Part shown: piece after piece, positions 43,734-56,483 of the stretch
How the letters are laid out: every line of letters starts with the position of its first letter
How positions within the stretch are numbered: position 1 is the first letter of the stretch
From: Vitis vinifera
Taxonomy: Eukaryota; Streptophyta; Magnoliopsida; Vitales; Vitaceae
Assembly: GCF_030704535.1 (NCBI RefSeq)
Contig: NC_081808.1
Span: forward strand, 16,862,501 to 16,926,500
Reading direction: 5' to 3'
Length of the DNA stretch: 64,000 nt
Translations under genes and position numbers: made by a program
Notes under the pieces: model-generated
Seen by the model: the letters and a program-made list of their open reading frames with translations, nothing else
Databases searched by the model: none
Told to the model about the DNA's origin: nothing

Positions 43734-45050
43734 GTCTCTCGATGAATAATCTCAAACCAACAAAACCCAGATACAATTTCACGCAAACTTGTGCCTATTC
43801 AAGCTCCCTGAACGTGTAGAATCCCCAAAACCTGACCATGCAAACAAACAAGCGCCAAAAACCCGAGAATGAATAAAAGGGTTGGCAGTGGATGAGATTT
43901 TAGAGGAAGGAAAAGATGAAGAGAAAGCAAAGAGGAGGGAGAGAGGAAGCGAGAAGTGCAGGGTCCCCCAAGAAAGGTGAAGGACCCTGTGAGAGAGGGA
44001 GGCTATTGGAAACGCAAGGACAAGAAACCATTAGGAGAGGAAAGCATGGTTTTTGGGAAGAAAGTGTGGGAGGTCTCCTGGGAGTTTTCCTTGGGAGCTT
44101 CCTGAGAAAAAGGGGGAGTTTTGAATGGAGAATTTGCGAGGAGAGGAAATGTGGGGATCCAAATTGGGGTGAAGAATGAGAGGAGAGTGTCCAGTTAGCC
44201 ATTGAAATTTTGGTTAACGGTTTATGGACTTTGACTTGCATTTGGTATTAACTTCTAACAAAATAAAATTGATAGAACAATGGATTATTACATGTCAAAG
44301 TAGTTTGACAAGTTATTGATATTTAATTTCAAATAAAATTAAAACTATTTATGTTTTATGTCCACTCATTGAAACTCATTCATGTAGTATATGAAGGGAG
44401 TAATTAGCATGACTATTATTAGCTAATTCTTCAAAAATGTCCAAATAGATATAGTTAGTTTTTGTTTCAAAAATGGTTGGTTGATGTTGAAAAATATCGA
44501 TATATCCTCTCTCTCTATATATATACGATTAATCAATTTTCGAATTTTAATGATTGGTCAAATACATTTTTCCTTTTCATAGTATATTAACATTACATAG
44601 TGATGTTTCTAATTATTTTGTTTGTACTTCTGTGGATCATATGTCTTGGATCTTCAAAATTGGACAGTTTCATCAATCAGAGATGGTGCATGTTAGATGG
44701 TTAAGACAATGTTTTTGCCATAAAAATCATTTGATGTTCTTTAGGTCAATTTTGCAGAATTTATGCCATAGGTTCTTGTCAGTAAGGAGCTTTAGGAGGG
44801 GGGCATCTACCATGGCTTTCTGGTGATGTTTGTCAGTTGACAACAGGGAGGCCATTGTTAAGTGCCTGGTAGAACAAAGAGTTCTTTGTTTGATAGCTAT
44901 TGAAAATCTACTATATGGTTTAATTATGTGTTCATGGTCCCAGATCCAAACAGAAAGAATACAAAGAGCTGTTAGCCCAATAATCAACACAACTAGCCTA
45001 GATTTTGCCTTGATAATATCCAAATCCCGCCCCTATTAGGAAAGATTTAA
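43734..45050. other. 5' flank of the RLCK gene and spacer
   Basis: Promoter side of the kinase gene; 43900-44180 is purine-rich on the plus strand, which fits a pyrimidine-rich 5' leader of the minus-strand gene. Frames at 44554-45023 have no recognisable motifs. No gene assigned. Confidence 0.4.
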
Positions 45051-45455
45051 AAATTAAATAAACAGGTTAGGTGGGGTTCGGGTATTGCCTTGGCCTATCT
45101 TGCCCCCACCCCGCTTTGATTATATACAAAATTAATTTAATTTAATTTTTATTTTCCTTTTTAATATATAATAATAATAAAAAAATACTTTTCAATAAAA
45201 TAAGTTATAAAAAATTATAATATTTTCATTATTTATTTTAATGTAATGAAAAAAAATTAAATATTTTTTAATTTTAAAAAATAAAATTAAAAAAAAAGTT
45301 AAATGAGATTGGACAAAACAGGTATAAGAAATTCGCATACCTATCCCGCCTAGTTTAATTTTTCTAATCGGATAAAGATGTGAATTATTTTGAATAAATG
45401 GGACGGAGTTAGAATAAAAACAATCTGTCTCAAATCGGCCTTGTTGCCATCCCTC
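45051..45455. repeat. Possible MITE with 'GGTGGGG...CCCATCCC'-type ends
   Basis: The left side carries GGTTAGGTGGGGTTCGGG and the right side GTTGCCATCCCTCTAATCC, with an AT-rich core. This recalls a common plant MITE type with G-rich and C-rich ends, but exact ends and a target duplication were not found. Confidence 0.3.
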
Positions 45456-45751
45456 TAATCCCACTATCTTTTCTTAGCAATGATAGTCAGAGTACCCATG
45501 AGGAATTCATGTTACTATTTTTCAACTTAAAACCTTTTATGAAGATTAGGACAAACTAATTCTACGCTGTGAATCTAAAACCCAATCGAGACTATTTCAT
45601 TTAAGCATTCGGGATATTTTTCTATTAGTAATAGAGTTATGCCACACAAACATTGGGGGCTTCATGTCTTATTTTTCAAAGTTTTGGTAGGTCCCAAAAC
45701 TTTGAACTAACTTGGGTATACCAAGCTTATAGTCTTAGTTGAAAACTACTT

Positions 45752-45960
45752 AATATGGTTTTAAGAGTGGTAACTTCATCCTTAAGGATTAGAAGAAGGC
45801 CTTGTCCAATTTATCATTGGATAATGGATTGGGTATGGGAATACTATGGGAGAAAAAGGATTCTTGATGTCATAAATTTGCGACTGAATGGGGTTTTTGA
45901 CCAGGAGCATATTGAATGCATGCTAATGTTAGCATTGTCCTGTCATCATCCCAATTGAAA
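45752..45960 (+). pseudogene. Lectin receptor-like kinase fragment
   Basis: RRRPCP, MDWVWEYYGRKRILDVINLRLNGVFDQEH and LALSCHHPN match, in order, the end of the kinase domain (subdomains X-XI) of L-type lectin receptor kinases (RRPCP..., [37 protein letters not shown]). It stops right after the LSC.HP motif and has no upstream kinase sequence, so it is an isolated remnant of about 65 codons. Confidence 0.75.
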
Positions 45961-46964
45961 AACCTCCTTTAACTACAGAAAATATAGGATATAGTCACTT
46001 GGTAATAGCAGGGGTCATAAAATTTGTGACTAAAAATGAGCTGAATGAGGGAAAAAAATCCTGGTAAATTATTTAGTCAAGGCCACCAGGGGAATTGTGT
46101 CCATAGATGGTTGCAATTCAGTCTATAACAACGGACTGTCTACTAACGTGAGCAATGTGCTCTTATAGTAGGGGTCTTTTTTCAACCTTGTATAGGTTGC
46201 CCCTCTATATAAAATCTAGTTAAGAAAAAATCGTCTAGGACCTTCGTCCTTTGGCACTAACAAATCAACTTGATTTTTTTTGACGATCAGCTATAAGGTT
46301 CAGTTTTCTAGGGTTCTTTTTCTTACTCTCTCGCTTCTTTCCCGTTTCTCTCCCACTCAGTTACCAAACCCATTTCTTCTTTCTTCATTGTTGGTATCAA
46401 TGCCATGGTGGTGGCTCATGGTATGGAACTAAGCTTTTGAACTATATTTTTCTTTCTCAATCACTACTCATTACTATTTTATTTTATTTTATTTTTTTGG
46501 TTTCACTCTCTGATTTTTCCACCATCTGGTTTTCTAGGGTTTTGAATTGCCAAGGTTTTGAGTTATTAGAGGAATATTTGAAGGCTTTTCAGGTATGAGT
46601 TCTCTATATTTTACCACATGCTCAAATTTATTTTGTTGTTTCAGTATTGCTCTGCTTTGCTCTGGTTGTTATTTAGACTTTTGTGATGAAGATTGGTTCC
46701 ATTACCTTCTCATTATTAGGGAACTGTATGTATAACATTTCAAATAGTTCACTGGAATTGACGTTTTAGCATATTAACTTATATTACTTCACACTCAAAT
46801 TTGTCTTGTTGTTTCAGCATTACCTAACTTCTTTGCTATGGAGGTTCTTTGGATTCTTTGCAAAAATTTAACTTTCTTTACAATCAAATTATTGTAAAAT
46901 GCCTTGATCTTTATTTTTGTGTGCTTTTCATGCTTAAAGCCTTAGACAACATGGTTCAACCACT
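45961..46964. other. Intergenic, nothing recognised
   Basis: Mixed-composition DNA with a pyrimidine-rich patch near 46310-46390. No motifs, RNA genes or clear repeats seen. Confidence 0.4.
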
Positions 46965-47303
46965 ACATGGACCCTGGAATTTCATGGGGTGCCCCATGTA
47001 GGTTCCATTTGGAATCAGTACTACACCGGTTCCTTTCCAATGACATGCCTCATTCCATGCTCTCCCCAATGCCTTCCAAAAACACAAAAATGATTACAAT
47101 TTAGTAATAGTATAGATCTAAACATGAAAAATTTGAAACAACATTTTTTCTATAGTCATCACCTTGCTGTTGTCAAATTCTCCATTTGCAATTGCACCAT
47201 AGTTCATCACATTGAAGACCTTTAGTTGACATTGAGCATCTCTAATCCAAACAAACAAGATTATCAATAGAAAAATTCTAGTAATAGCCACTTGTAGACC
47301 CAT
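46965..47303 (-). pseudogene. Polygalacturonase (GH28) 5' remnant, two exons
   Basis: Exon 1 (47163-47303): signal peptide MGLQVAITRIFLLIILFVWI, then KVFNVMNYGAIANGEFDNSK, the conserved start of plant polygalacturonases. Its donor AAG|GTGATG and an acceptor GGAAG|GCATTG at 47072 join in phase to ALGRAWNEACHWKG, VVLIPNGTYMGHPMKFQGPCSG, also family-typical (AW..AC, IP.GTY, GPC). The frame then meets TGA at about 46967 and no catalytic exons (NTDG, DD, HGIS-type motifs) are found to the left. So only the first ~85 residues of a pectin-degrading secreted enzyme survive. A downstream donor within GTGGTTGAACC is possible, but nothing supports further exons. Confidence 0.7.
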
Positions 47304-48499
47304 TTCTTATTGTTCTTCTGCACCCTTTTGCTTTGTTCTAAATATATTATATATTACAAGGGTTGAAACATACATGGAAATGTAGAATATAGAGTGTTTC
47401 TTTCCTATATGATAACTTTTTCCTTTTAATTTTTTTTCTATTGGGTATGGTCTAATATTTTGTCTAGCATTATAAGGATTAAATTTTGATGAATGAAGGT
47501 GTGAAAATTTTTTTATGAAGGAATGGACAATCTTGTTTTTGATGATGATTAGCCATGGATTCCTTAATCTTCACATCAATTGTTGATAATAAATAGTTGC
47601 AATTAATTAGAATATGTGTATGGAAATCATAGGAGGAAGCCATGAAAGATTTCCATAAAGGGATATGTTTATATTATGGGGAGGATTAAAATCATGGGAT
47701 ATGAAAAGAGTAAAAAGTTATGATTTAATTGCAATATGGAAAAGATAAAATCATGGGTCATAGGAAACATAGTAGAGTGGTATAGGGGAGAAATAGGGTA
47801 TTACTATTACCAAACAAGAATTTACTTGGAAATGTATAATTAAAGGAGTAAAATGATCTATAATGGAGTAAAAATGGGAAGAAGTTAGAAAATTAAAAAG
47901 AAAAAATTGTTATGTTTGGAAAAAGGTCCATCAAAAGCATAATTTTTTTCTCAAGACAATGTCTGGTTTGTAGAAAATATAAGAAAAGAAACCAAGAAAA
48001 AATTAGAGAAAAAAAATATAAATTTCTTTTTTACCATTTGGTTGTTAATGAAAAAGTTGAGGGAATATTAAAGTAATTAGAAATGCATTTTTCATTTCTA
48101 ATTTATTTTGCTGATTTGGCTCTTATCATAGTGTCTATATCATGTAAGTGGTTGAGAACACATAGGTTGAGCATTTGGTTTCACTTGTTACAAATGCTCT
48201 TTAAGGAGCTATTGGTAAATTTTTGTTGTTTCTTTCTAGTACAGGAATTTTTTTCAATTAAAAAGGCTTATTTTATTAACTGTTTTAAGTCCCTGCATAG
48301 GACCAATCCTCTTCTCGCCTACCAGAACTGAAGGCTCTTTACGAGAAATGATAGGAATATTAAAGCAATTATCTAATTTGCAGGTTCTTTTTTGGATCCC
48401 TGATTTTTCTGTTTTGTTGTGGAGATGCTCCTTTAACTCTCTTTTCAAGGAAGTCTCAACTACAAATCTACCTTCTCATTTATATTTTCAATGGGGCTT
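47304..48499. other. AT-rich spacer
   Basis: No gene recognised; several poly-A/T stretches. The frame at 48083-48331 has no motif. Confidence 0.45.
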
Positions 48500-48825
48500 T
48501 AAATTTATGAAAGAGACCTTATTGAAATTAAGCTGGAAGAGGCATCAAGAGAACCAGGTATAGAGGTATTTGTTGCTTTCCTTTGATCTTCTTGTAAATG
48601 TTTGTACCCTTCTTAAATGTTGTGGGAAGGTATATTGCAATCCTGATGAACATATGTACTTCAAGAAGAAAAGAAATCATTGCAGAATTTAAAGCCCTGC
48701 ATTTTTCATTTCCTGACAACATAGGCACTATGCAAAGTCAACTTCGTAAATACAAAGAGGTTGCTTCGGATGTTCACTCTCTACAGGCTAATGTGCAGTC
48801 TCTATCCAGTGTTCTTGATAGGAAG
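48500..48825 (+). pseudogene. HUB/BRE1-type E3 ubiquitin ligase fragment
   Basis: Two exon-like pieces. The first, ending at 48557 with a GT donor, reads YERDLIEIKLEEASREP. The second, ending at 48825 (AAG|GTAAGC), reads RKEIIAEFKAL, MQSQLRKYKEVASDVHSLQ and NVQSLSSVLDRK. Together they match the central coiled coil of HUB1/HUB2 (histone H2B mono-ubiquitin ligases). The acceptor of the second piece does not join the first in a clean phase. No other exons, including the C-terminal RING, are present, so this is a small relic. Confidence 0.7.
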
Positions 48826-50099
48826 GTAAGCTTCCTTCTTGTATATAAATGATAATTTTTGCCTACAGAGGAAAGGCTAAAACATTTGCTTTTTCAAGTA
48901 AGAAAAATAGTTGGAAACTTTACCCACTAGATCTGTTGACTAGGTTGCTGATATACCAAAGTTGCAAGTTGTGGTATGATATGTTACTGTCACTTTTAGT
49001 TTACCATTAGGATATAAAGAAATAAGAATATTAGGAATAAAATTTTTGAAGTGCCATCAACTTGTACTGAATTTTATCTTCCTACTAAGATTACCCAACC
49101 CAGCATTTGGCTTGTATCCAGAAGATTATTTTTAATGCCTGCCAAAACCTCTGGTTTTGAACATACATGTCTAACTGTACTAAACATGCTTATGTGATGA
49201 AAATAATTATGTATTTCTTCTTAGTTGGATAATTATCCTAATTAAAACAAACCTGGGAAACTAATTTACATTAGTTCTTGCTGAGTGTTTTTCTGGGTCT
49301 TTGTTTCTTTGCTGGTATTAATGTATAAAAATTCTATCCTAAAGTCGCTTATAGTTATCATTAAATATAAATTAAGATTTTTTGTCAAGTTGAATTATTT
49401 TTCTTAGTGATATGGATAAATAATATGCTAAAGGTATTGAAGTTAGACTTTTCTACTACAATTCATTTCTACTCATTTTCAGTTCGTTTCGACTTCTTTT
49501 CCTCTGTTATTGCCAAAGCTTTTATTGCTTCTATAACCGGTTGAAGCACATCCCTATTCTTAAGTGTTTTAGCCCTTATTGATTGTCTAATGGCATTAGA
49601 AGGTCTTGTTACAGTGTTTTCCAAGGAGGCAGTTCTAAAGGAGCTTACTGAAGTATCCATTTGATTCTCACTTTTAATTTTTACTTAAAGCTTTACTTTA
49701 CTCCATCATTGAGCATTTGTATGATGTTTTGCACATTAATATTTTATCTTCATAATATAAATTATTATATTATATTATATTATATTATTCAGTATTTAAG
49801 AAACTTCCTATGGACTGTTGTCTCCTTCTTAGGTGATTCTCCTGGTTTATTCTCCACCATATAAATCAAATTAGTTAGCACATATATTTCGTATGTGGTG
49901 AAGACTTTTAAAAGTATGTTGATAATTTAGGAAACACTTTGATTTACATATTTTATCAAAATACTCTTTATAATTAGTTGTACATATAGTTCCAAAATAA
50001 AATTAGTCTCCACCATGGAAAGTTGTTTTGATAAAAAAAAAATTAAAAAAAAATGATGGTCCATAAAATACAACCACCTAGACATACATAGTAGTGGTC
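48826..50099. other. AT-rich spacer, nothing recognised
   Basis: Includes a short 'tatta' repeat near 49770-49790. A minus-strand frame at 49469-49660 has no identifiable motif. Confidence 0.45.
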
Positions 50100-50397
50100 A
50101 TGACACAAGCAGCTCTAAATTTGTGCATCTAGTTGTGGCCACAGGTAGCTGGTGCCTGTAGTAGCATGTTGTATCATATGGTTGTTGTCACTTCTAGCTG
50201 CAGCTATACACCCCGCCATAGTTTCAAACTTATAGTCGGACTTTTATATGTGGTCATGACTACAACTTTTATTTGCGCCCCCTATATCTGCACCTTGCTA
50301 CGATTCATTTTACATGTAGGGATATCCTATAGTTACATGGAGTTTGACTTTTAGCCAAGGCTACCGACTGCGACCATTAACCTACCTTCTTGTAGTG
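50100..50397. mobile_element. CACTA-like transposon end with subterminal repeats
   Basis: Ends in CTTGTAGTG, i.e. CACTACAAGAAGG on the other strand, the hallmark of CACTA (En/Spm) ends. Inside are scattered short motifs of the type TAGTTGTGGC/ATAGTTGC that vary in strand. The last ~100 bases match the element end at 55490-55591. The opposite end was not found, so it is a fragment or its partner is degraded. Confidence 0.55.
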
Positions 50398-50589
50398 TTT
50401 TGTGTGAAGTGATGTTCACCAGAGGGAGTAAAAGCATTTATGCATTAAAATTTTAAGCCTTGATCGAATAAGTAAAAAGTTCCATCAATGTTGTACTTTG
50501 TAAATTTTAAGACCACCTATTATTGGCCCTAAATGCTCATTGAATTGAGCAATAATTATGTTCAAAATATTGCTATAAGGGGGATGGTG

Positions 50590-51630
50590 CTCTAAGGAAG
50601 TGAGGGGGCAGCTATGATGTGGGGCTATGAAAGGTTATAAGGCATTTATGGGAGTTGTTTCCAGAATTTCATTCATAGTGGACAATGGAAGAAAGGTCAA
50701 GTTTTGGAGAGACAAATGGTGTGCTAACGAGCCTTTATATGTGTCTTTTCCCTCCTTATTTGCTCTAGCTAGCTCTAAGGAAGCCTTGGGTGGCGAACAT
50801 GTGGTTGTACTCTTTTGAGGGGGACGGTTGGACACCAAACTTCTTTAGACCTCTCAATGACTAGAAGATTGAGATTATGGATTGCTTTTGGTCAAGGTTT
50901 CAAGATAAGGTGGTGAATGTTGAAAAAGGGGACAAGGTGTTTTGGACAGAGACAAAGAGTGGATCCTTCCCTATTAAGTCCCTCTATTCTATCCTTAAGG
51001 TAGGAAGGGTAGAGCCTTTTCCTACAAGTGTTATGTTGAATGTATGGGTTCCTCCGAAGGTTAGTTTTTTTGCTTGGGAGATAAAATAGGGTAGAGTTTT
51101 GACTTTAGACCAATTACAAAGGAGAGGGTGGTCTTTAGCCAATAGATGATCCCTTTATTTTGCTAATGAGGAGTTGATTGATTGTGGAAAGGCGAGATTG
51201 TTATGAGAGCTCTTATTTTCTTTGTTCAAGGTGCAGTGAGTGATTTACTCCACAGTTAGAGAGACCACGTTAGGGTGGCACGACTATTTTATTGGAAGAA
51301 AGAGGAAGAAAGTGTGGAGAGTAACACCTTTATGCCTTTTTTGGATAATTTGGAAAGAGAAATAAGAGATCTTGTGAGAATGTGGAACCCTTTATTCAAA
51401 GGTTGAAATTTTTGTTTTTGTACAGCTTGTTATCTTTTACTAGGTTGTTTATAGAAAATTCATCTATGTCCTTAGTTGATTTTATTAATTGGTTGGAGTT
51501 AGATTGAGAGAGTATTTTTGTTTTTCCTATCCTTTTTGCACTATTTGATGGTTGTTGTGTACACCGTGCATACTTTAGTGCTTCCCTTTTGGTGCTTTAA
51601 TACTATTTGCATTTATCTATAAGAAAAAAA
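50590..51630 (+). mobile_element. 5'-truncated L1-type LINE, decayed
   Basis: Shows the 3' part of the ORF2 of plant L1 elements: VDNGRKVKFWRDKWCANEPL, SFPSLFALASSKEA, KVFWTETKSGSFPIKSLYS and NVWVPPKVSFFAWE (zf-RVT region). Stops and frameshifts interrupt it. The 3' end has the typical TTTTGGTGCTTTAATACTA and a short A-run at 51624-51630. RT proper and endonuclease are absent. Sense is plus. Confidence 0.8.
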
Positions 51631-51807
51631 TATGTTTAAGATTATTTTGCAGGAATTTTATGAAAAAATGAAAAAATCTTCCATGCAAGCCACTCTCAAC
51701 CATCTAATTAATTAGCAGCCAACCCTTCAAGAAATCTTTATTTCTTTTTGTTGTGCTATCTCCTCGATAAGATGCAACATGTTATCTTTCACCCACCCCC
51801 TCTCTCT

Positions 51808-51845
<38 letters not shown>

Positions 51846-53020
51846 TTCAATTGTTGCAAAACCTATTCCATGAAAAATGCCATGAATTTCATCCAACAAA
51901 AGATTTGGCTTTGGAAGTAAAACATGAGAAGCTAAAACCTCATCATCTAGTAATAGGCCAAAGTAAAAAAAACAATCCTAGAACATTTAGAACCTCCTTG
52001 ACTTCGTTTTCTATTTCAATTAGGGTTTGGATTGCTGCTAATTGTTGTTGCTTCTACTATTTTTTTCTAGAAAATATATACAAAAAGAGATGAGCTTCTA
52101 TTATTTCCATGGCAGAGAAATAACCCCATGTTGGAGCTAATTCAGAATGCATACCTTGAGCATGGTTAGAGAACCATTTCCAGACCTCATAACTTCTTGA
52201 ACATCAATGTTCGCAATATGTAAAGTGTGTAAGTCATATGAAATTTTTGTTTGGAAATCAATTTGTAGCATATTGAGGCAGTCTAGTGTAGCAGGAGTGA
52301 TCTGAGTTGTTTGACTATTTGGTTATGTTTCCTCCTTAAGGCTTCCTTCTTGAAATGATGTATATTTATAGCACAGTGGATGAGAGTTAGGACAACCATA
52401 GTAGATCAATTTAGGAAAGTACCATTAAAACCTAATAACCAATTTCTAGGAATTTTTATAATTTTTTTTTCTAGAATAACCAATAAGTTAATAATTTAAC
52501 ATCAGAAGGTGGTTTTATATTTAATTAAAATTTGTTATACTAAGATTGTCTCTTTGAGATTATGCTTTGACATTAGCTTCAACTTGTAACAAAAACCCAA
52601 AACAATAAGTTACCTAAATGAGGCCAAAATATTCTTTATAGTGGACATGTTACAAACACACTGCTCACTTGCCCTACAGTGTAGTATGGTTTAGGATTGT
52701 ATTTGGTTTTGCTACCTTACTAAGATGAGTAATTTGTTTTGCTTCCTTAGAAGAAACATGCTTTTCATTTTGGATTAGTTTTTTTGTAAATCTTAGAAGG
52801 ATTTCTCTTGCTTCTAGTACTTATTGATTTCAATGCAATGACTTAGTTTTGAATCATAAAAGAATAAAGGAGATTCATAGTAGCAAGGAAAGTTAATTAT
52901 CATAATTTACTTGATAGAATACTGTTATTGCATGTTTCACTCTAGATTGCAGCCCTACTCCGTACAAGGCATGTTAGTGTTGGGTAGGACTTTAAGCACC
53001 TACGTGCAAAAATATTAAGG
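51631..53020. other. Intergenic; (TA)n at 51815-51843
   Basis: Contains a ~14-unit TA microsatellite; otherwise no gene or recognised repeat. Confidence 0.5.
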
Positions 53021-53330
53021 TTATGTTTGGTTCCCGGAAAGTACTAAGGAAAGAAAAAAAATACTAAGGAAAATAATTTTCTCATGTTTGGTTGTCTTAT
53101 AGAAAATAATATACAAGTAAGATTAATTAAAAATTTATATATTTTCAAATTATTTAATCTTTATATTGGAAAGTGAAAATAAGTAAAATAAGTTTGAAGT
53201 AGCATGTAAAAATAATTCATTGATTTTAAATCCATTTTTATTTTCCCTTGTTTTTTCTTTCCTTCCATTTTTCCTTTCTATTTCTTTTCCCTCGCATTTT
53301 CCCTTATATTTTCTGGGAACCAAACATAGC
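53021..53330. mobile_element. MITE with 'TATGTTTGGTTCCC' terminal inverted repeats
   Basis: Left TTATGTTTGGTTCCCGGAAA; right TTTCTGGGAACCAAACATAG, its near-perfect inverse. The interior has A/G-rich and C/T-rich arms. About 310 bp. Related to the MITE interrupted by copia 2. Confidence 0.75.
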
Positions 53331-55109
53331 ATCAGGGTTTTCCAAGATTTCAATTTGTGTATAAAGCTTTATCTTCCAGCAATTATATCCTATTGTATTT
53401 TGCACTAACAAGATTAAGTCCAAGCCCGCCAGCTTGACTGAATGCCCAGTGAATTTTTGTCATGAAAAAACATTTTCCTTTTTTTTTTTCCCTTTATTTT
53501 CTAATTGTAATTATCCTTTTATAGTTTTATTGGTTCCTTATATTCCATATCAATAAGAAAATTTCTCACTTTAGTCCTTCATATATGCATGCATGAGACC
53601 TTAGTCTTCACATTCAATTATCATTGTGAGACAAAAATTTCTCTTAGTACATATACTAAAGACATTTAAGTTGTCAAAGAATGAAAATGGTTTTATAAAT
53701 GGACTTATTTCAAGGCGACTACTTTTCAATTTGTCTAACATGTGATTAAGATTTGTTCGTCTACAAATGATACTTGAATTATCTAATTGGATAGTATAGG
53801 AAAACATAATATTTATGAAGTTACTCTGTTATGTTTGATTCATTTTTAAGAGATTTTAGAAGTCATCCCTTTGTTCTCTGGGTGCATATTTGGATAAGGT
53901 CAAATAATATGTTGTCCATTTTGTGTATTTAGAGAACCATGGGGAAATGTTGTCAAAATTTTTCTAAATGAAATCAAGCATATTAGAGGTGGATTATGTA
54001 TTCCTATATGGGATAGGAACTACCACCTAAATTAGGAAGTTGGAGATGTTAGATTTTTTATATTTCAGGAACAGATGATAAAAGAAAGTTTGTATAAAGA
54101 TTTACTGGTAAGCTTTGTACATCTTTTTGTATTTGGTTACTACTTTTGTTTGCCCTTTTTTATGTTGTTGCCTTTTGGAAGTTTTTAGATTTTATTTTCT
54201 TCTTTCTATTTTTAACTTTTAACGGTTCAAGTTTTGGTTTAGAAGCTTACCTTCAATTTTGACAAGGGGTTTAGTATTGATATAATGGTTTTGAATAGAA
54301 TCTATGGCATGTGTGTTTTGTATTTAGGCTTAGTTATTTGTAAACTATTTTATTTTTGAGTTCTAAAATTTTAAGACTATGATTTCTCTAGGTGTCATCC
54401 AGAATAAATTTTTGGGTTTGTCTCCTATTGATGTTGCTCAACACATTACCTAGACAAGGCATGTCTTCTAACACTTTCCTTCTCTTTGGATGTTGTTTAA
54501 TTATATTAATATACGTAAAACAAAGATTTCATTGCCAATGAAATGGTGGCTTCTCAGGTATATATGTTCCCATTAAAATCTTAAATTAGCCTCTTAGAAC
54601 TGTTACATGCCAAAGAAGAAACTAAACTTAAGATTGTTCGATCACCTGCCTTAGGATCTCACAATTGGACAAGCAAGGTGCACAACATTTTGAGCTCAGT
54701 CATACAATGAAGCCAACACAAATGCCTTATTCCAATCATTGTTGCAAGCCAACTATCCCAACTTTTGATAATGCATACTTCAATAACTTTTGATAACGCC
54801 ATGAGAGTTGCCATGATAGCCTCTTTAGCTAGTGTTTGCTTGATGCCCATTTCTATTGAAGTACTATAGAAGACCCAAGAAGCTTCATGGACTAGAGATA
54901 CAAGGAGTGGCGATTAAGTGATAGATTATAGTGGTGTTGATTCAACTTTTTTTATTTATAATGTAGCAATGGCATTTGTGCCATTGACAACTTTTTGTAT
55001 ATTATTGTATTTAATAAAAAGGGGTTATGTAAAGTTGGTCCATTAGGTTGTGTTTGGGTAACATTCTTCACCTAGCCATTCACAAGGTAATAGCCATTAC
55101 CTTGTCCAC
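53331..55109. other. Intergenic, nothing recognised
   Basis: AT-rich; short frames without motifs (53601-53807 and 54659-54850). Confidence 0.45.
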
Positions 55110-55591
55110 AAGATAACTAAGGCCTATAGTAGCAACCAATAAAACTATAGTAGCGGCTGAACTATATCCTTCTTCATATCATAATATATAGTCACGACCA
55201 ACAATACTTCACCCTTATAAGCCATATCTTTAAGTTTGTTGTTTGTTTGTTTTTTTTTTACCACCTTATAGTTGCGGCCAAACCATATCCCTTTCATATC
55301 AGAATGTATAGCTACAATCAACAACACCTCGCCCTTATAACCACCTTATAACTATAGCCACCCTTAGCTTCAACCATACACTACCTTTAGTTGTAATCAA
55401 AATGATGTTGCAACCATAGTTTATAGTCATACTCACTCGTACCTATGGTTGTAGCTATAACATTTCTCCACACCCCTACGACCACAACTTGCTACGATCT
55501 ACTTTATCTACACCCATATCCTATAATCATGTTGAATCTTTCTTTTAGCCAAGGTCATTGATTGCGACCAAAAACCCACCTTATTGTAGTG
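55110..55591. mobile_element. Second CACTA-like end with subterminal repeats
   Basis: Ends CCACCTTATTGTAGTG, with many copies of short motifs such as CTATAGT(A/T)GCGGC, AACCATATCC and TATAGC(T)ACAA in the preceding 450 bases. Such clustered subterminal repeats bind transposase in CACTA elements. The block TTGCTACGATCTAC...TTTTAGCCAAGG is shared with 50295-50397. Confidence 0.55.
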
Positions 55592-55614
55592 AGTCAAAAG
55601 CATTATTTAAAAAT

Positions 55615-56450
55615 TCCTTCCCCCAATTAATTCATAGAACTTTTATAGTATTCCAACTTCTTTTTTTTTTTTCTGCAAAAGCTTAAAATTCTCTAAAATT
55701 TTCAAATGCCTCTAATTTGTAAGCAAGTAAAATAAACCCTATTCATGCAAGTGAAGTCATCAATAAATAGTAGAAAGTATCTACCTTTACTTAAGGACAA
55801 TGTATTTATTCCCCCAATCAATTGGTAAAACTTTTATAGTATTCTAACTTTTTTTTTTTTGGCAAAAGATTTAAATTCTCTAAAATTTTCAAATGCCCTT
55901 ATTTGTAAACAAGAAAATAAACCCTATTCATGCAAGTGAAGTCATCAGTAAATAGTAGAAAATATCTACCTTTACTTAAGGACAATGTATTTATTGAACC
56001 ACAAATATATGCATGAATGAGTTCAAGAGGCATTTTTGCCCCCAAATTGTTTCTACTTGGAAATGGCAATTGATGTACTTCCTATAAATATAACCCTTGA
56101 AACCTACCTGATCAATATAAATAGTAGAAGACAAACCAAACACTATTTTTCTTTGATTCAACAATTTTAACCCATTAAAATCCAAGTGCCCATAATGCAA
56201 ATGCCTAAGCCTTGACTCATTCTTAACATTTTGAGTTGAAGCACAATTGTCAAAACATGATAGCTAAAGATGAAAGATCTTGTTCTTAGTCATCTAAAGC
56301 ATAATTATTAGCTAATTTAGGAATAAAACAAATATCATGAATCAATTTTTCATTACTAGACTTAAACTTAACTATACTATTCCCTTTGCCCTAAATTTTT
56401 ACATGATTATCATCTATAAGTCATACAATTTCCTTGGTTCATCTAGGCTA

Positions 56451-56483
<33 letters not shown>

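Noticed and set aside
45051..45455. Calling this stretch a defined MITE
   Set aside because: Ends resemble a known style but no matching inverted repeat pair or target duplication could be fixed, so it is kept only as a low-confidence repeat.
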